Source: Calonectria ilicicola (lineage: Eukaryota; Ascomycota; Sordariomycetes; Hypocreales; Nectriaceae). From it: a DNA stretch of 64,000 bases. The position numbers and the translations under genes are program-made. Below the pieces are notes generated by a model. That model made no database searches and had not been told where the DNA came from. It saw only the letters and a program-made list of their open reading frames with translations. Location of the stretch: the NCBI GenBank assembly GCA_020809705.1, contig CP085831.1:4898001-4962000 (forward strand), in the 5' to 3' direction. Of the stretch, positions 10,756 through 22,846 are shown in pieces. Within the stretch, counting starts at the first letter, position 1. Each line of letters begins with the position of its first letter.

Positions 10756-12778
10756 TCAGATAGAGACGGACCAGGGTATGACGTTGGGGTCCAACCCTTT
10801 CCAAACAAACGGCATGCCTTGGCTCAGTCCATTGGCATCAAACTGCCTGGAGCTTACTTTGGAACTGATGGTTTGCATATCACTCATAAATTTCGTGTTG
10901 GCCGTCCGTGTTTGAGAATTTGTGCGGTTCAGCATCGACTGGTCGTTGAACATGTTCACGAGGGTGCGGTTACTTCCCACAAGCAGCGGGCGCGCAAATA
11001 ATGCACCTGAGTAATATTGAAGCAAGATCTTGTCGAGTGGTGGGAGGAATGAGGCCACGTCGGTGACACCCTTGGTTGTAGGAAGGTCCTTGTATAGAGC
11101 CAATGGATGGAAGGGAATCGTAGCAGAGATGGCGATGATGTCGTTTGTGTTGACTGCATGATGCGAGAGAGACACCAAATGAGCCTGCAAATTGGTCAGT
11201 TCCACATTCGAAACAATAGAGCCTGCTATACCGACCATGTGAGTCATGACATCCACAAGATCGTTGACGGACGTGATGGTTGGGAAGTCCCTGCATTGGG
11301 CGGGGCCTTGGGCTTCTTGTACCCAGGCTTGAAGCTCTGTATCGGCCTTCACAACGGCATCGCTGGCGTAGTAAGATGAAACAAAAGTGGTCATGAACGT
11401 TCGAAGCGACGCGTAGATGGGCGCGCCGTCCTCCAAAAATGGGAATGATGACAGATTAGGGCCAACGGTCGAATTGATCAGTCCGCGATTTTGGAGGTTG
11501 GAGTAGAAGTAGTTTGAGCGGAAAAGACCTTGAGTGCTGTTCTGGTACAGGCTTGTGGCGTAGTCCATGGAGGATAAACCAGTGAATGGGAACACCTGGT
11601 CAAAGACTGTTCCGGGAGCGAATAGAACGGCCTAGAGTTTCACTATTAGTACAAATCCACCGTGTACGGTTTCTATTTCGCTTTCCGACGTAAACATACT
11701 AAAGCAAGAGGTTGAATGGCAAAAACTTGGTACATCAAACGGTTCATCACGCCTAGAATGGGGTGGTTCTCGCTCATGGTTCGGATTGCGGCCATGTAGG
11801 CAATTTGCAAGACCTCGTGTGTGCTAGCCAGATGCGATGTTTGGGCAAAAAAGAAATCATTGACATTGTACATGATCTTGGCCAGCAGCCAGTCGTTTGC
11901 GGTGTCAAGGGGCGTGTAAATCAAGTTGGCGCCGACATTGGTACGAATGGCCAGAGGGAGAAATTGTCCTAACAAAAGGTCAACACTGGGAATTGGTCTC
12001 AGGTAAATAAAAGTGGTGCGCTACCAGATTGCGGGTGAATGTAGAAATAGGCGTCGCATGCTGCCGCATATCGTGGGGCTCGAATCAGATTCTTGTGGGC
12101 TCGATAATCGGCGTAGAAAAGACGGCCAGCCTGGAACAGTTGCTGCAGTGTCAATCCGGCGAGATTCTTCGCAATAGTATCATCGACTTGGAACTGCAAG
12201 GTATCCGAAGCTGGGAACAGTCGTCTAATCATGTAAGGGCTGTTTGCCAAGCGCTCCATGGAGAAGAACAAATCCTGAGTATAGTTGGTGAGAGCACCAG
12301 TCTCGGGGCCATTGGGAAGTGTTCTCTTTAGCTGGTTCTTGTAGAAGAGAGTATAGTCATCGAGCGTCTTGAATCCATTGTACTGGGCCGCATTCGTCGT
12401 TGCGTCGGCGACATCGAGCGTGACCAATGTGGTTTGAGGCAGCAGTTCAGGTTCAATCAGGGCTTGATCTGCTGCAACCTTGGCCAGACCGAGGGCTCCA
12501 GTAGGGAAATAGGGGCCGCCACCGACTGCAGGGCCATATAGAAAGTTGGTCTGCTTCAGCAAGATGCCGGCAGACCTCAGAGTTGCGTTGGAGTCTTTAA
12601 GCGAAAATGAAGGAGTGAGCGTATCCGTCAGGGCTGTGGTGACATTATTGACCGTGTCCGTGACAGGCGTCACAGCGGTCGTCACTGTTTTCACGAGCGA
12701 GTCCAGTAAAGGAAGGGAAGCTGCCTGTGTGGCAAAGAGGAACACAAATGAGCGTAGAGAAAGAGAGTGTTTGGCCAT
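10756..12778 (-). CDS. Secreted fungal lipoxygenase
   Basis: Exons 12025-12778, 11700-11968, 11236-11631 and 10756-11184 join to 615 residues, usual for fungal Mn/Fe lipoxygenases. These enzymes add O2 to polyunsaturated fatty acids to give hydroperoxides. A hydrophobic signal peptide covers residues 1-20. Metal ligands expected for the family are visible: His297 and His302 in His-Leu-Ala-Ser-Thr-His, with the conserved Glu-Asn-His-Pro-Ile-Leu 18 residues later; His481 and Asn485 in His-His-Ala-Val-Asn; and a C-terminal Ile615. Spacing H-x4-H and terminal Ile differ from the classic Mn enzyme (H-x3-H, Val). The third intron (11185-11235, 51 bp) is in frame with a weak GTCGGT donor but a strong branch and acceptor. 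Removing it restores the family spacing before the His pair; without it the protein has 632 residues. Confidence 0.88.
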
Positions 12779-14327
12779 TCTGAATTACATGGGGCTACAA
12801 CGCAGCCTGAAGAAACCAGGTAGGTTACAGCATGTGGCCAGCTTTTGTAAAAGTATAGGTGCTTGAGCGCAGAGTGGAAACCAACAAACAGTTGGACGCC
12901 TTACGTGGCATGGGACCACCGCTCCTTAGTTCTCATTTTCGGAATGATCTGACTACGTAGAAGGGAAGGCGCCCATGTGCGCTGCCAAGTCTAATCAGGG
13001 ACACGTTGTGGCTTGTCATATCTGACCGGCAGTGGGAATGGACTCACGAGTCAGCCGCCCCCAAAATTCGATCCACAGGGAGGCGGCCATGAGAATCCAC
13101 CTGCCCCAAGCTCAAGTCTAAGCCGGTGGCTAGGGATTAGCAAATGCATTAGCACCTTATTCCCAGAACTTTGGGTCAGGAACCATGAATTGACATAGCG
13201 CAGCAGTGCTTTCATCCTCAAGATGTGCTGTGTCCGAGCGCAGGCTAGACGCATCGTGGGGGGGCCAAGCGGGAATTACCCATGATGCGTCGGGCATATT
13301 TCGTCCCAAACTGACCAATGAATTCCAGCATCAATCGCCAAGGCGCTAGAGGGATCTTCACCAGGATGCAGGAGGTCCACAGGGCCGGGTCCCGACGGGT
13401 CCGCTCAAGAGGACGCGGAAAACGATTGCATTGGTTCGCTCTCTGTACTCACATCTCAAGCAAAAACAAGACTCGTGTCGGGACTCATGTGGAGACTCAC
13501 GTCATGCGTGGTGGAGAGTCAGCATGAGATCCACGTGGGAAATGAGGAGACGGCGGACGCCATGATCCGAGTCAGGACAAAGTTGACACGCCGGGCTGCC
13601 CCGCGAATCGCGGCAAAGGCGTGACGGCCGCCAGAGTTGGCGATGTCATTCAAAATTTACCTGGGCCGATTGCGACTATTCGGAGCAACTGACAGCGAAG
13701 CGGGGTTGACATGACTCTGGACATATCAGGTGAAATCCCTGGACCTGTTGGCGGGTTGTTTGATGAACGGTCCGGCGGCCCACGGCGGGTGCTGGCCCCA
13801 TGAGCGGCTGATGTTAGTGGTGGCCGGAGCGTATGCTAGCAACGAGCTATGTCCCTGCAGGCTTCGTCTGGGTCCATCGTAATCAATAGCCATCGGCCAA
13901 AATATACTCTATTTGAGCATAATTCCAGTGGGTTCCCTGAGTTGTGCCCGATGCCAAGTCCTTAATGATCCCGTAGGGTTAGCGCGCCTGTCCTGGACAT
14001 GAGACAGCGCCGTTGAATGCTACAGCCAGCCAACGTGGGATGGAGCAGCCCTACACTCTCCCCTGCGTGGTTAGGGCGGTGGCAACGCCATGGTAGTGCG
14101 GTGTGCAGCAAGTAGTCTCGTCCTCTTCATGGCCATTCAGACGCATCCACTGACGTCTGATCGCTGGCCAGCCCGCTGCCAGGTTCTGCACCAGCCGCAT
14201 CCGCGCCAACCACCAACAGAAAAGGCCCGAGCGGCATGCTTCTGGATCATCTTGTCTGTCTTATAAACTCGTTGATGGATGCCGCAATTGGTGGCCGGAG
14301 TGGTCCTGTCACATTGAGGTATTCAAG
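12779..14327. other. Divergent promoter region between lipoxygenase and receptor genes
   Basis: About 1.5 kb, more G+C-rich than the other spacers, with no coding signal. It must hold the promoters of the leftward lipoxygenase and the rightward receptor. A TATA-like box precedes the receptor at 14262-14268. Confidence 0.5.
14262..14268 (+). promoter_or_regulatory. TATA-like box of the CFEM receptor gene
   Basis: TATAAAC lies 60 bp upstream of the ATG at 14328, a plausible core-promoter distance for a short 5' leader. Position and sequence only. Confidence 0.4.
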
Positions 14328-15903
14328 ATGCAGATTCGGTTGCAGCTGGGGCTTGTCCTGTGCCTGCTTTTTGCGGGAGCTTTCTCACAGGTTACAGATG
14401 CTCTGTTACCTAAATGCGCAGTATGTCACCATCTTAACAGTGGACCTTACAAACGCTAACCCTTGCCCCCCCAGTTGGCATGTTTCGATCCATCGCCCCC
14501 TCAAAATGATTCCTCGATTTCATGCAGATACAAGCAGGAAGAGGGGTTTGAGGAGACGTTTTCGCCATGCTTTTACGACTCTTGCACAATGAAGGAGGCA
14601 CTTACGGCTCTCAACATCACCTCCATCATCTGTGGTGTGCCGGATCGGGATATTTCTGTCGGCATCCGAATCTACGTCGTTGCCGCCATGTTAATCTCTT
14701 CTGCCATTATCGGATGTAGAGTGGTTCTGAAGTTCAGGGCACTTGCAGGAGAGATTGGTTGGGATGACTGGACCATTGTCATTGCTGTCGTGAGTCTTGA
14801 CCGATGCAAACCCCAGATGCAACTGCTAACAGTCTTTCTCAGCTTGTGACAACTGATGCAGCCATCGGTCAATATATTGGTATGTATTGTAGACATCCAT
14901 TGCCGAAGTCTTTTTCCTTTGCTAACATTCTTGGCTATAGCTGCACAATATGGACTAGGAAGAGATGCCTGGAAAGTTCCATTCGAAGATCAGGACAAAG
15001 TCTTCAAGGTAACACACCTCAATGTCAATCCGCCAACGCAATATTAACCATCATCAGGCATTCTACGCCTCGACAGCAGGATATAAACTCAGCAACATGT
15101 TTATCCGCATGTCGATTCTATGCTTCTACCTCCGCATCTTCAACACGACCGCATTCCGCCGTGTAGTGTACGCTGCCATGATCGCAAATGCAGCAATCGG
15201 TGCTGCATTTGTATTTACCGATTCCTTCCAGTGCAAGCCTGTCGATTACTTCTGGAATCAGTGGGATGGCATACACCAGGGTACTTGCCTGAGCATCATC
15301 CACATTACTTGGGCACACTCTATCCTCAACATCATTTTGGATGTAGCTACACTCGCCATGGCCGTCTGGATGGTCAAGGGGCTCCACATGAGAGTGGACA
15401 AGAAATTTTCCGTCATCGGAATGTTTGTTCTCGGATCTGCGTACGTTCCCCATTCTTTTTCCATTGTTGGCTCGTAGACAATTAACTAACCCCTTTTTTC
15501 TTCAAACAGAATTACCTTGGTCACATTTTTGCGGCTGCAGGCTGTGCCTCCTCTGCGCAACACGCGAAACCGCACCTGGAGTGTGGCGCCTCTGGCTTAT
15601 TGGTCTGGCATCGAGATCGCATCTGGCTTAATCTGTGCTTGCTTGCCTGCTCTTAAGAAGCTGCGATACTTGTTTCGCGACCCCAAGCCGTCTACATACA
15701 ACTTCAGCTCGGGCAGTGGCTACCCGAGTAATTCTGGCCACAGCAACGCTGCCAGTTCACGGTCTAGAAAGCCGTCCGCGCGTAATAATGCAGATTCAGA
15801 TCCAGAATTTATTCTAGAGAGCTATCAGCTTGATTCAAAGCCAAACCTTGTGGCTCACACGAGCACCACAGACTTAGTCGAGCAGCCTAGGCCTGCCTCT
15901 TAA
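14328..15903 (+). CDS. CFEM-domain, rhodopsin-type (PTH11-like) membrane receptor
   Basis: Six exons, 14328-14420, 14475-14789, 14843-14879, 14941-15008, 15058-15440 and 15510-15903, join without frame conflict to 429 residues. A signal peptide (about residues 1-20) precedes a cysteine-rich CFEM-like region at about 27-90 with cysteines at 30, 34, 48, 63, 68 and 84. Seven or so hydrophobic helices follow, with the family marks Trp-Asp-Asp-Trp after the second helix and a Gly-Tyr-Lys-Leu-Ser-Asn-Met stretch. The C-terminal tail (from about 345) is hydrophilic and Ser-rich, as expected for a cytoplasmic tail. PTH11-like proteins are surface sensors; in plant pathogens one is needed for appressorium formation. 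Here the ligand is unknown. Only six cysteines are clear where CFEM usually has eight. Confidence 0.88.
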
Positions 15904-17856
15904 ACGTAATAATGAATAATAAATATTAATGTCCACAATACATAATTTTCTTAATCACAATGGCCAAACTTACTCGTGAACAAAATTATCTGCGTTCCCA
16001 ACCCAACAACACGCGTCAGCGCCTTTTTCAGCTTCCTTGGCATCAGTGCGTCTGCCGCAACCAAACGCCCAGGCCTTTCCTCCCCACAAGATTCTACCGC
16101 GGAAAAGCGACTCACCCATTGGCCACGATCCAAACCATCTATCATCGGAGGCCTACCATTGCGCGCTACGGCTATTTGCTATCTCTTAGATCAGTGCACC
16201 ACGTGTCGGGGCGGGGACCCGACCAGATAGCCATTGACCTGTGCGTTTGTGGGGAATTTGGCCGAAAGAAGTCCAGTTTAGTGTGCTTCAGGTTATGGTT
16301 ACTTCGAATTCATTCATCTCCCTCGGCAGAATTCCTCACACCTCGGGTATTGTCAGTAGGAGGAACGAAGAGGCAGATAACTCGCATCATTCGACGATTC
16401 TCTCCTCCGAAATGGTGCATCTGTGACATATCTGATCTAGATAATTCACTTTGTCTCCGTTTTCGTAGCTCAATATATGCTTACTGGCTCATGAACTCAT
16501 TATCGTGAATAGGGGTTGCCAAGTGACAACAAAGTCCCTATCCTATGGCTGTGGATACTAGGTGGAAATTTCTCATTGACGGGAGGCCTCTCTTATTGGC
16601 CCATTCGCAATTTATGGAGTCAATCTTTGGCTCCACACATTGATGTCGAAGGCTAGCTACCCTAGAACAGGCAGTATGCACTTGCTCCAGCAGTTTTTTG
16701 CTGCATCGCGACAATTCGAAATCTGGAACGTCATAGAAAGTAGTATGTGGCTAACTTTTGGACAGTATTTAATCTTCGTGGTTGAGATTAGGTTCTTCTT
16801 TACACTTGAATTTTGGGTCTTGTTTGAAAGTAAGAGACAGTTCCAAGACTGAAGCTCACAATGACTAGAGCAACAAATTTTCCGTTGTCCCAGGCTATTG
16901 TATTATAGTAAATCATATAAATAAAAATTTAAGAAATATAGATTATATTTACAAGGCTATCGCAATAATATATCCCTTGCTTAGTTTTGTTGAGATAAAA
17001 GATCTGGCCATGAGCACTCGCTCAGCATAACATGTGGGGCATTGGAAAATTTCAGACCACGCACAAGTGTATACAGCCTGCTGATCAGCCATTCGGCTCA
17101 TTCGGGCGACCAATTCTACTTAGAGCAGCCTCTTAAAGGAGAGGGCACTCATATGTGTCCAATGTGCTATTTCCATTTCACAAACTCGTTTGAATGGTGA
17201 CCTTGTAATGCGCAGAGAAATACGTGCACGAAGTCCTCATTTAGCCGTACCAATCATTTTTGATCTGTGTCGCCACGCTTAGCGCAGATGCACAGCCACA
17301 GTACAATACACCCCTTGACAGAGTGTGCCTGTGTGACATCCTCACCTTAAAACTCAACCACCTGAAGATATTAAATTAGTAATAAAAAAAGAAAATAAAT
17401 ACATAAATAAATAATAATAAATTTTATATATAAATTATTTATTTACTTTATTTATATAATAATTATTTATTTATAATTTAGCTGAAAGATGGTAGGAAAA
17501 GGTAGACAGACAGGGTACAAACTTTCAGGGATTGTACTGTACCTTCAGGATGGCTGACTGTGGCTTCTGAATTTCTGACAACACGCAAGGCTACTTCATC
17601 AAGCTGTACCCTATCAGCTAAAATTCCTCTACACCTCGCTGACAATTTTTATCCCTCATTTTGACGTTTTGAAAAAGGAAGAGGCAACCCTCGTTCCTTT
17701 ATTTCATCACAGTCCTTCTGCCGATACTCCGACATCCAGCACAGAAAAGTGGCACATCTTTTGTATATGTTGGGATCACAATATTAATAGTAGGCCTATC
17801 GGCGGCCAACGTACATGAATTGATTCTATGACTGCGCGACTTTTTTCAATTTCACT
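15904..17856. other. Spacer with A+T-rich low-complexity DNA
   Basis: About 1.95 kb. Open frames at 15960-16508 and 16640-16852 look random, with no domain and no intron continuity. 16900-16990 and 17369-17480 are extremely A+T-rich. The right 300 bp presumably served as promoter of the NLR pseudogene. Confidence 0.45.
17369..17480. repeat. A/T low-complexity tract
   Basis: More than 100 bp almost entirely of A and T, built from AATA, TTTA and TATA words. It may be a degenerated repeat or a nucleosome-poor spacer; nothing decides. Confidence 0.6.
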
Positions 17857-20800
17857 ATGTCAACTGCTAAAGTGGAACGCATCAGGGCTGATGGCCGTTC
17901 TTCGGTGCACGTTGGAAATATCAACCAATACGGGGAGACAGAAGAGTCTCTCACTAACAAGTGCCTTACCAGCCTCCAATCTACTACCAACCCACGACAG
18001 GACAAGTACCGTATCGAATGTACAAAGGGTGGCCTTCTGAAAGAGTCATATGTCTGGATTCTTGATACGCCCGAGTTCAAACGATGGCGCAATGAGGAAG
18101 AACGTTGTCTACTTTGGATCAAAGGTGATCCGGGCAAAGGCAAAACCATGTTGCTATGCGGTATCATCGATGAACTACAAAAGCAAATAAGGCTGTCTAA
18201 TGCCAATGGCCCTGTCTTATCCTACTTCTTTTGCGAAGCAACAGAACCGAACCGTAATAGCGCTACGGCCGTCTTGCGTGGCCTCGTATATCTCTTGGTA
18301 TATCAAAGACGACCACTTCTTTACCATTTACGTCAAAAATATCACGACGCATTTATTATTGATCCCACAAGCTGCGACTCGTTTTGGCCAATGTCGGAAG
18401 TATTCGACAGTATGTTGGATGCTTTAACCCCATCCACTCCATATCTTGTTATTGATGCACTTGACGAGTGCTCGACGGGTCTTAAGGATCTCCTGGATCT
18501 TATTTTAAGATCATCATCGAAGGCAAAGTGGATTGTTTCCAGCCGTAACCACTGGAACATCGAAGAGCGTTTAAATAAGATAACAGAGCACTCACTATCA
18601 CTCGAGCTTAATGCAAACTCTGTCTCACTGGCTGTTGAGATATATATTCACCATCGATTAACTAAACTTGTCGATGAAAAGAATTGCAGGCAAAGATACG
18701 ATACCATCAAAAGTTACCTGTCATCCCATGCGGATGGAACATTCCTTTGGGTGGCATTGGTTTGCCAAGACCTTGAAAAATATCGGAGTTACTATCTCGA
18801 AGAAAAGATGAGCCAGTTTCCTTCTGGATTAGACAAATTATACGAACGAATGATGAATCAGATTCCTACGTCGGGAATAAATATGAAAATCCTTGCGACT
18901 GCATCCGCTGTATATAAACCTCTCTCGACAAAGGAGCTCGCATCCCTGCTGAATCTAGACGACTAGCAAGATATAGCTGATAGGGTCAAAGACTGTGGTT
19001 TTTTTTTAACTTTACGGGATGATACGATATATTTTGTTCACCAATCGGCCAAAGAGTTTCTGCTAAATGAGAAGGCAAAATTTCTGTTTCCACGCGGGAT
19101 ACATCATCGGCATCACACGATATTTATGCGATCCCTAGATGCTTTGACAGTTTTAAAACAAGATATTTATACCTTAGGTCATCCTGGAGTTCGTACCAAT
19201 GAGGCAGACTATCCGAGTAGTGGATCAGACCCCCTCAGAGGTATACGTTATTCATGTCTTTACTGGGCCGAGCACTTACTTGAAGCGATTCGAAATCAAA
19301 CGGCCCAAAAGGAATACGAGAAAGACATACAAGACGATGATATAGTGCACCAGTTTTTCAAAAAGAAATTCCTCTTCTGGCTCGAGGCTCTCAGTCTCAA
19401 TGGTGCTTTATCTCTTGGAGTAACCGCTTTGGTGAAGTTGAAACGATTGCTTGCTGTGAGTTGATGCATGGGTGTTTTCCGTTGACTAGGAATTAACCAT
19501 TATACTATAGATCGATAGTCGAGGAGATATGAGTAAGGAGCTTTTTGCATTCATTGAAGATGCTCACCGATTTCTCCTTCACTTCAGACCCGGAATTGAA
19601 GAATATCCTCTTCAAGTTTACACATCTGCACTAATATTCAGTCCGGAACAGAGTCGAGTGCGTCAACAATTTGAAGAGTTAAGACCTAAATGGATATCCC
19701 TCAAAGGCGAGCAAGCAAAAGTTCATTGGAGTGGACCCACTCAAACCCACAAACTTGGGAGCAGTATTCTGGCAGTAGCTTTTACGCCAACGGGGGAAAG
19801 AGTGGCTGCTGTGGGCCACAATGGAGAGTTCAAAATATGGGATGCAAATACTGGTGAACTATATCTAACCAAGCCAGGTAAGGATGAAAAGGTTTGGGCG
19901 AGCCTATCATCCGATTCTCGGCGGTTAGCTACTTTGAGACCCGATGGCAGACTTCATGTTTTATATATTGAAACAGGAGATGCAAGAATTCTCGAAAAGA
20001 CCTTTGATACAGATATAAATGCTAGCGAAATCATCTACATGGAAATTTCGCCCAACAATCGGTGGTTAATGCTCGCATCCCGGCTAGACAAGCTTTACCA
20101 GCTTGAATTGGAGACAGGAAGGAGTGTTAATGAGTGGGAAGTTCAGAATCCCTTCTGCCTTTCATCAGACAGTCAACTACTGGCAACATTTCTTTATGAC
20201 GAAGGCATATTCTGTATAGACGTTTACTACTTGCAAACAGGTAAACGGCAGGCGCGTTTAAAACGTGACAAACCGCTTTCTCGAGTTGCTGAAATTGGTT
20301 TCTTGCCTCTCAGTTATCTGTTAGTGCTGGTTGATGTAAACAGACAAGTATGGCGGTGGGACTTTGAGGAATGCAGGCGTGACCTGTGGTTCACTCTCAA
20401 TGAGAGCATCCCCATCTCAAAGGCTGATCTAACGTTCTCACCTAATGGTGAACTATTCTGCGCCGGAAGTTCAAATGTGCAATTCTATGAAGCTCAGACT
20501 ATTCCACAGCACCGGGAGCTGCAACCAACAGGCAAAGGCCATACAGCCGTATGTTTCTCTTCTGACAGTCAACAGTTCGCCACGGGATGCTTGGATGGCT
20601 CTGTGTCGATTTGGAAGGTGTCAGAAATGTTAAAACGACCATTTAACTTGCCCAAGGATGATGAGCCTAGACCTCCCAAAAGCGGCCAACGAAGAAAGTT
20701 GGTTTTGTCAGGCGACCGAAATTGGTTGGTACAGGAAACAACAAGTGACTATCTAAAAGTCTGGAAAATAAAACCCAGCGGGGTCAGTTTGTTTAGTAAT

Positions 20801-21176
20801 ATCCCTCAAACCGATTCCCCAGATTTGATTGCTTTGTCGTCAAACAGTCACCTGCTTGCAAAGAATTTCTCCAACCAGGTTACCTGCTGTGGAAAAAATG
20901 GAAAAAGACGCGGGCCTAATATTTTCGAGGAGGAAAGAGTACAATCTATAGCAATATCTCCAGGTGATGGAGAATTGATAGCTATAGCATGCAACAAGTG
21001 GACCAGTCTCTGGGATATAAACAGAGCAACGCTGTGGGATAAAATCGCCCATGAATATTATTTTCAAAATTATGAGGACTCCAACATCCATCTGAATTTC
21101 TCCCCTAAAGGGAATTGGCTGGCAATCACATCCCATACTTGTTTACTGTACAATGTTAGTAGAACCAAAAAACATA

Positions 21177-21202
21177 TCCCTTTGAGTGCTGGGTAGCTGC
21201 AC
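21177..21202 (+). repeat. Left terminal inverted repeat
   Basis: 26 bp, with core CCTTTGAGTGCTGGGTAGCT; matches the reverse complement of 22303-22328 at 25 of 26 positions. Confidence 0.85.
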
Positions 21203-22302
21203 TTGGGTCACGGACAGGGGGGTCTAGCCAATTAAAGAGCGTCAAATTGAAGGTACATCCTTTCCCACCTAATATAGGCTATGATATAAGTCCCAACAAT
21301 TTCCGGATCTACATAATGCTATATTGCACTGTTGACAACGATATCGTGACTGCGGCCCCGGGCTATTTCAATTGATCTGAACTTACGGCCTGGCTGGTGC
21401 CAAAGCTACTGAAGGAAATAGCCTTTTTGGGCTACAACCCACGATTTAAAGCTGGTTGGAATAGGTTTATTTTTGATGGTTGTTGTCTTTTTAGATCTTC
21501 CTAGGAAGTGGGCTATAGCCTTATCTATAGTAATATTTATGCTTGGATTATAGAATTAAGTAGATACTTATTATAAAAGGTTAGATTATTTATTAACCTA
21601 GCTAAAGGTCTGGCTGTATATTTTATTTGGTAAGGTTACTTATATTATTATATAATTAAATATTTGTAGGTATTATAATAAAAGCTAAAATTAGTTATAA
21701 GATATCTATTTAATAATTAAATAACTAATATATTAATCCTTAGGCTAGGAAACCTTCTAATAATCTTTAATTTAATCTTTTTTAATTATTTATATATAAA
21801 TTATAATTATAAATTATATATAGATTTCTTTTATAAAAATTAACTTTTATATTAATAACTATACCTAAAGCTATTATTTATTATAACTTTTAGCCTCCTC
21901 AAGCAAATAATTAACCTAGCTATTAATATATTAGATCTAGCTTTCCACTAAAGAAATAGAAATAAATTTCCAGAATAACAATACTAGCTCTTAGGGCAGC
22001 TCTTCTATTTTAGAGGCCCGGGCTAGTAGATCAATTGGCTCAAAGATATAACCACAGTCAGTGGTCGGCGCCTTCGTTGGCCGGCAGGTGTTATCCTCAG
22101 GGCGTTCGCAGTGGCAGTCATCAAGAGAGATAAAACTATCATCGTCATACATATTGATAGCCTCGTTAAAGGGCTATTAAGACTCCATTATTAATTAAAA
22201 AATTAATTACATAGTAAATTGAGTGGCATTAATTCCAGAAGTCAATAATATCACTCAAGGTCACCTTACTTTTGCTGGGGTCATGTGGGGCGGGGTACGC
22301 AG

Positions 22303-22328
22303 GTGCAGCTACCCAGCACTCAAAGGAA
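22303..22328 (-). repeat. Right terminal inverted repeat
   Basis: Reverse complement of the left repeat with one transition. The NLR coding frame resumes 3 bp beyond its outer end. Confidence 0.85.
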
Positions 22329-22846
22329 TAGTTTGGGAGGATACAGAAAACATCCATGCAGCAACCTTTTCCCAAGATGAAAAGCTTCTAGCACTTGCAA
22401 CAAGCGACAAAATATATGTATTTGATATCAATACCAGCAAGCTAAAGCAAATACATGCTAACAGGATACGCCAAATGTATTCGCCGAATGCTTATCACAT
22501 TGTAACGGATCGCGGCACCCTCAATCTTAGGGATTGGGGCCGGCCTCAGTGTCATACACCCGAAACGCCAAATATCGCGCTGTGGAAAAGATACTTTGGC
22601 TGTGGAATAAACCAAGATTGATCTTGTATTACGTGGAATAGTCGAAATATTCTGTGGCTTCCAGTTGAGAATCGGCCATACACACCTTTTCACGATGAGA
22701 GTTTGAGGGACGAGCACATGGTGGTCTTGTCGACAACCAGAATTGCGGTATCTTGCTCATCAGGCCACTTGATAATAATTGACTTCTGCTATAAGGAGGC
22801 CAATGAAATTTCCATCAGGTATTTGCCTCGGAGTTGTATAAGTTAA

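Larger units (their letters stand above)
21177..22328. mobile_element. Degenerate TA-flanked DNA transposon (non-autonomous)
   Basis: A 1,152-bp insertion splits the WD40 domain of the NLR pseudogene. Its ends are 26-bp terminal inverted repeats with one mismatch (C/T at the second base), and TA dinucleotides sit immediately outside both ends (21175-21176 and 22329-22330), as in Tc1/mariner and Fot1/pogo-type elements. The interior, mainly 21480-22000, is extremely A+T-rich with stops in all frames, consistent with repeat-induced point mutation or long decay; no transposase can be read. Taking out exactly 1,152 bp rejoins the host frame. That leaves TATA at the junction, so a clean TA duplication is not proven. 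Confidence 0.75.
17857..22846 (+). pseudogene. NACHT-WD40 NLR gene broken by nonsense codons and a transposon
   Basis: Exon 1 is 17857-19455, intron 19456-19510 (55 bp), exon 2 begins at 19511. Order: a short Gly/Asn-containing N-terminus (residues 14-30), NACHT with Walker A Gly-Asp-Pro-Gly-Lys-Gly-Lys-Thr at 90-97 and Walker B around Val-Ile-Asp-Ala-Leu-Asp-Glu-Cys, a helical region with the His-Gln-Ser-Ala-Lys-Glu motif, then WD40 repeats. It is paralogous to the intact NLR at 26145-29904. Lesions: TAG at 18964-18966 (codon 370) with the same frame continuing into conserved sequence; a 1,152-bp element at 21177-22328 inside the WD40 part; and TGA at 22619-22621. After the element the same frame resumes with Trp-Glu-Asp and reaches the family's C-terminal Asn-Ile-Leu-Trp-Leu-Pro motif and a TAA at 22844. 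An early-terminated product is possible, but a full NLR is not. Confidence 0.85.

Noticed and set aside
13248..13291. Imperfect inverted repeat (GACGCATCGTGG and CCATGATGCGTC) with a 20-bp gap
   Set aside because: 12-bp arms with a mismatch are expected by chance in a window of this size; no terminator or regulatory context.
15960..16508. 182-codon plus frame after the receptor gene
   Set aside because: Composition random, many rare patterns, overlaps another frame of similar quality; no domain.
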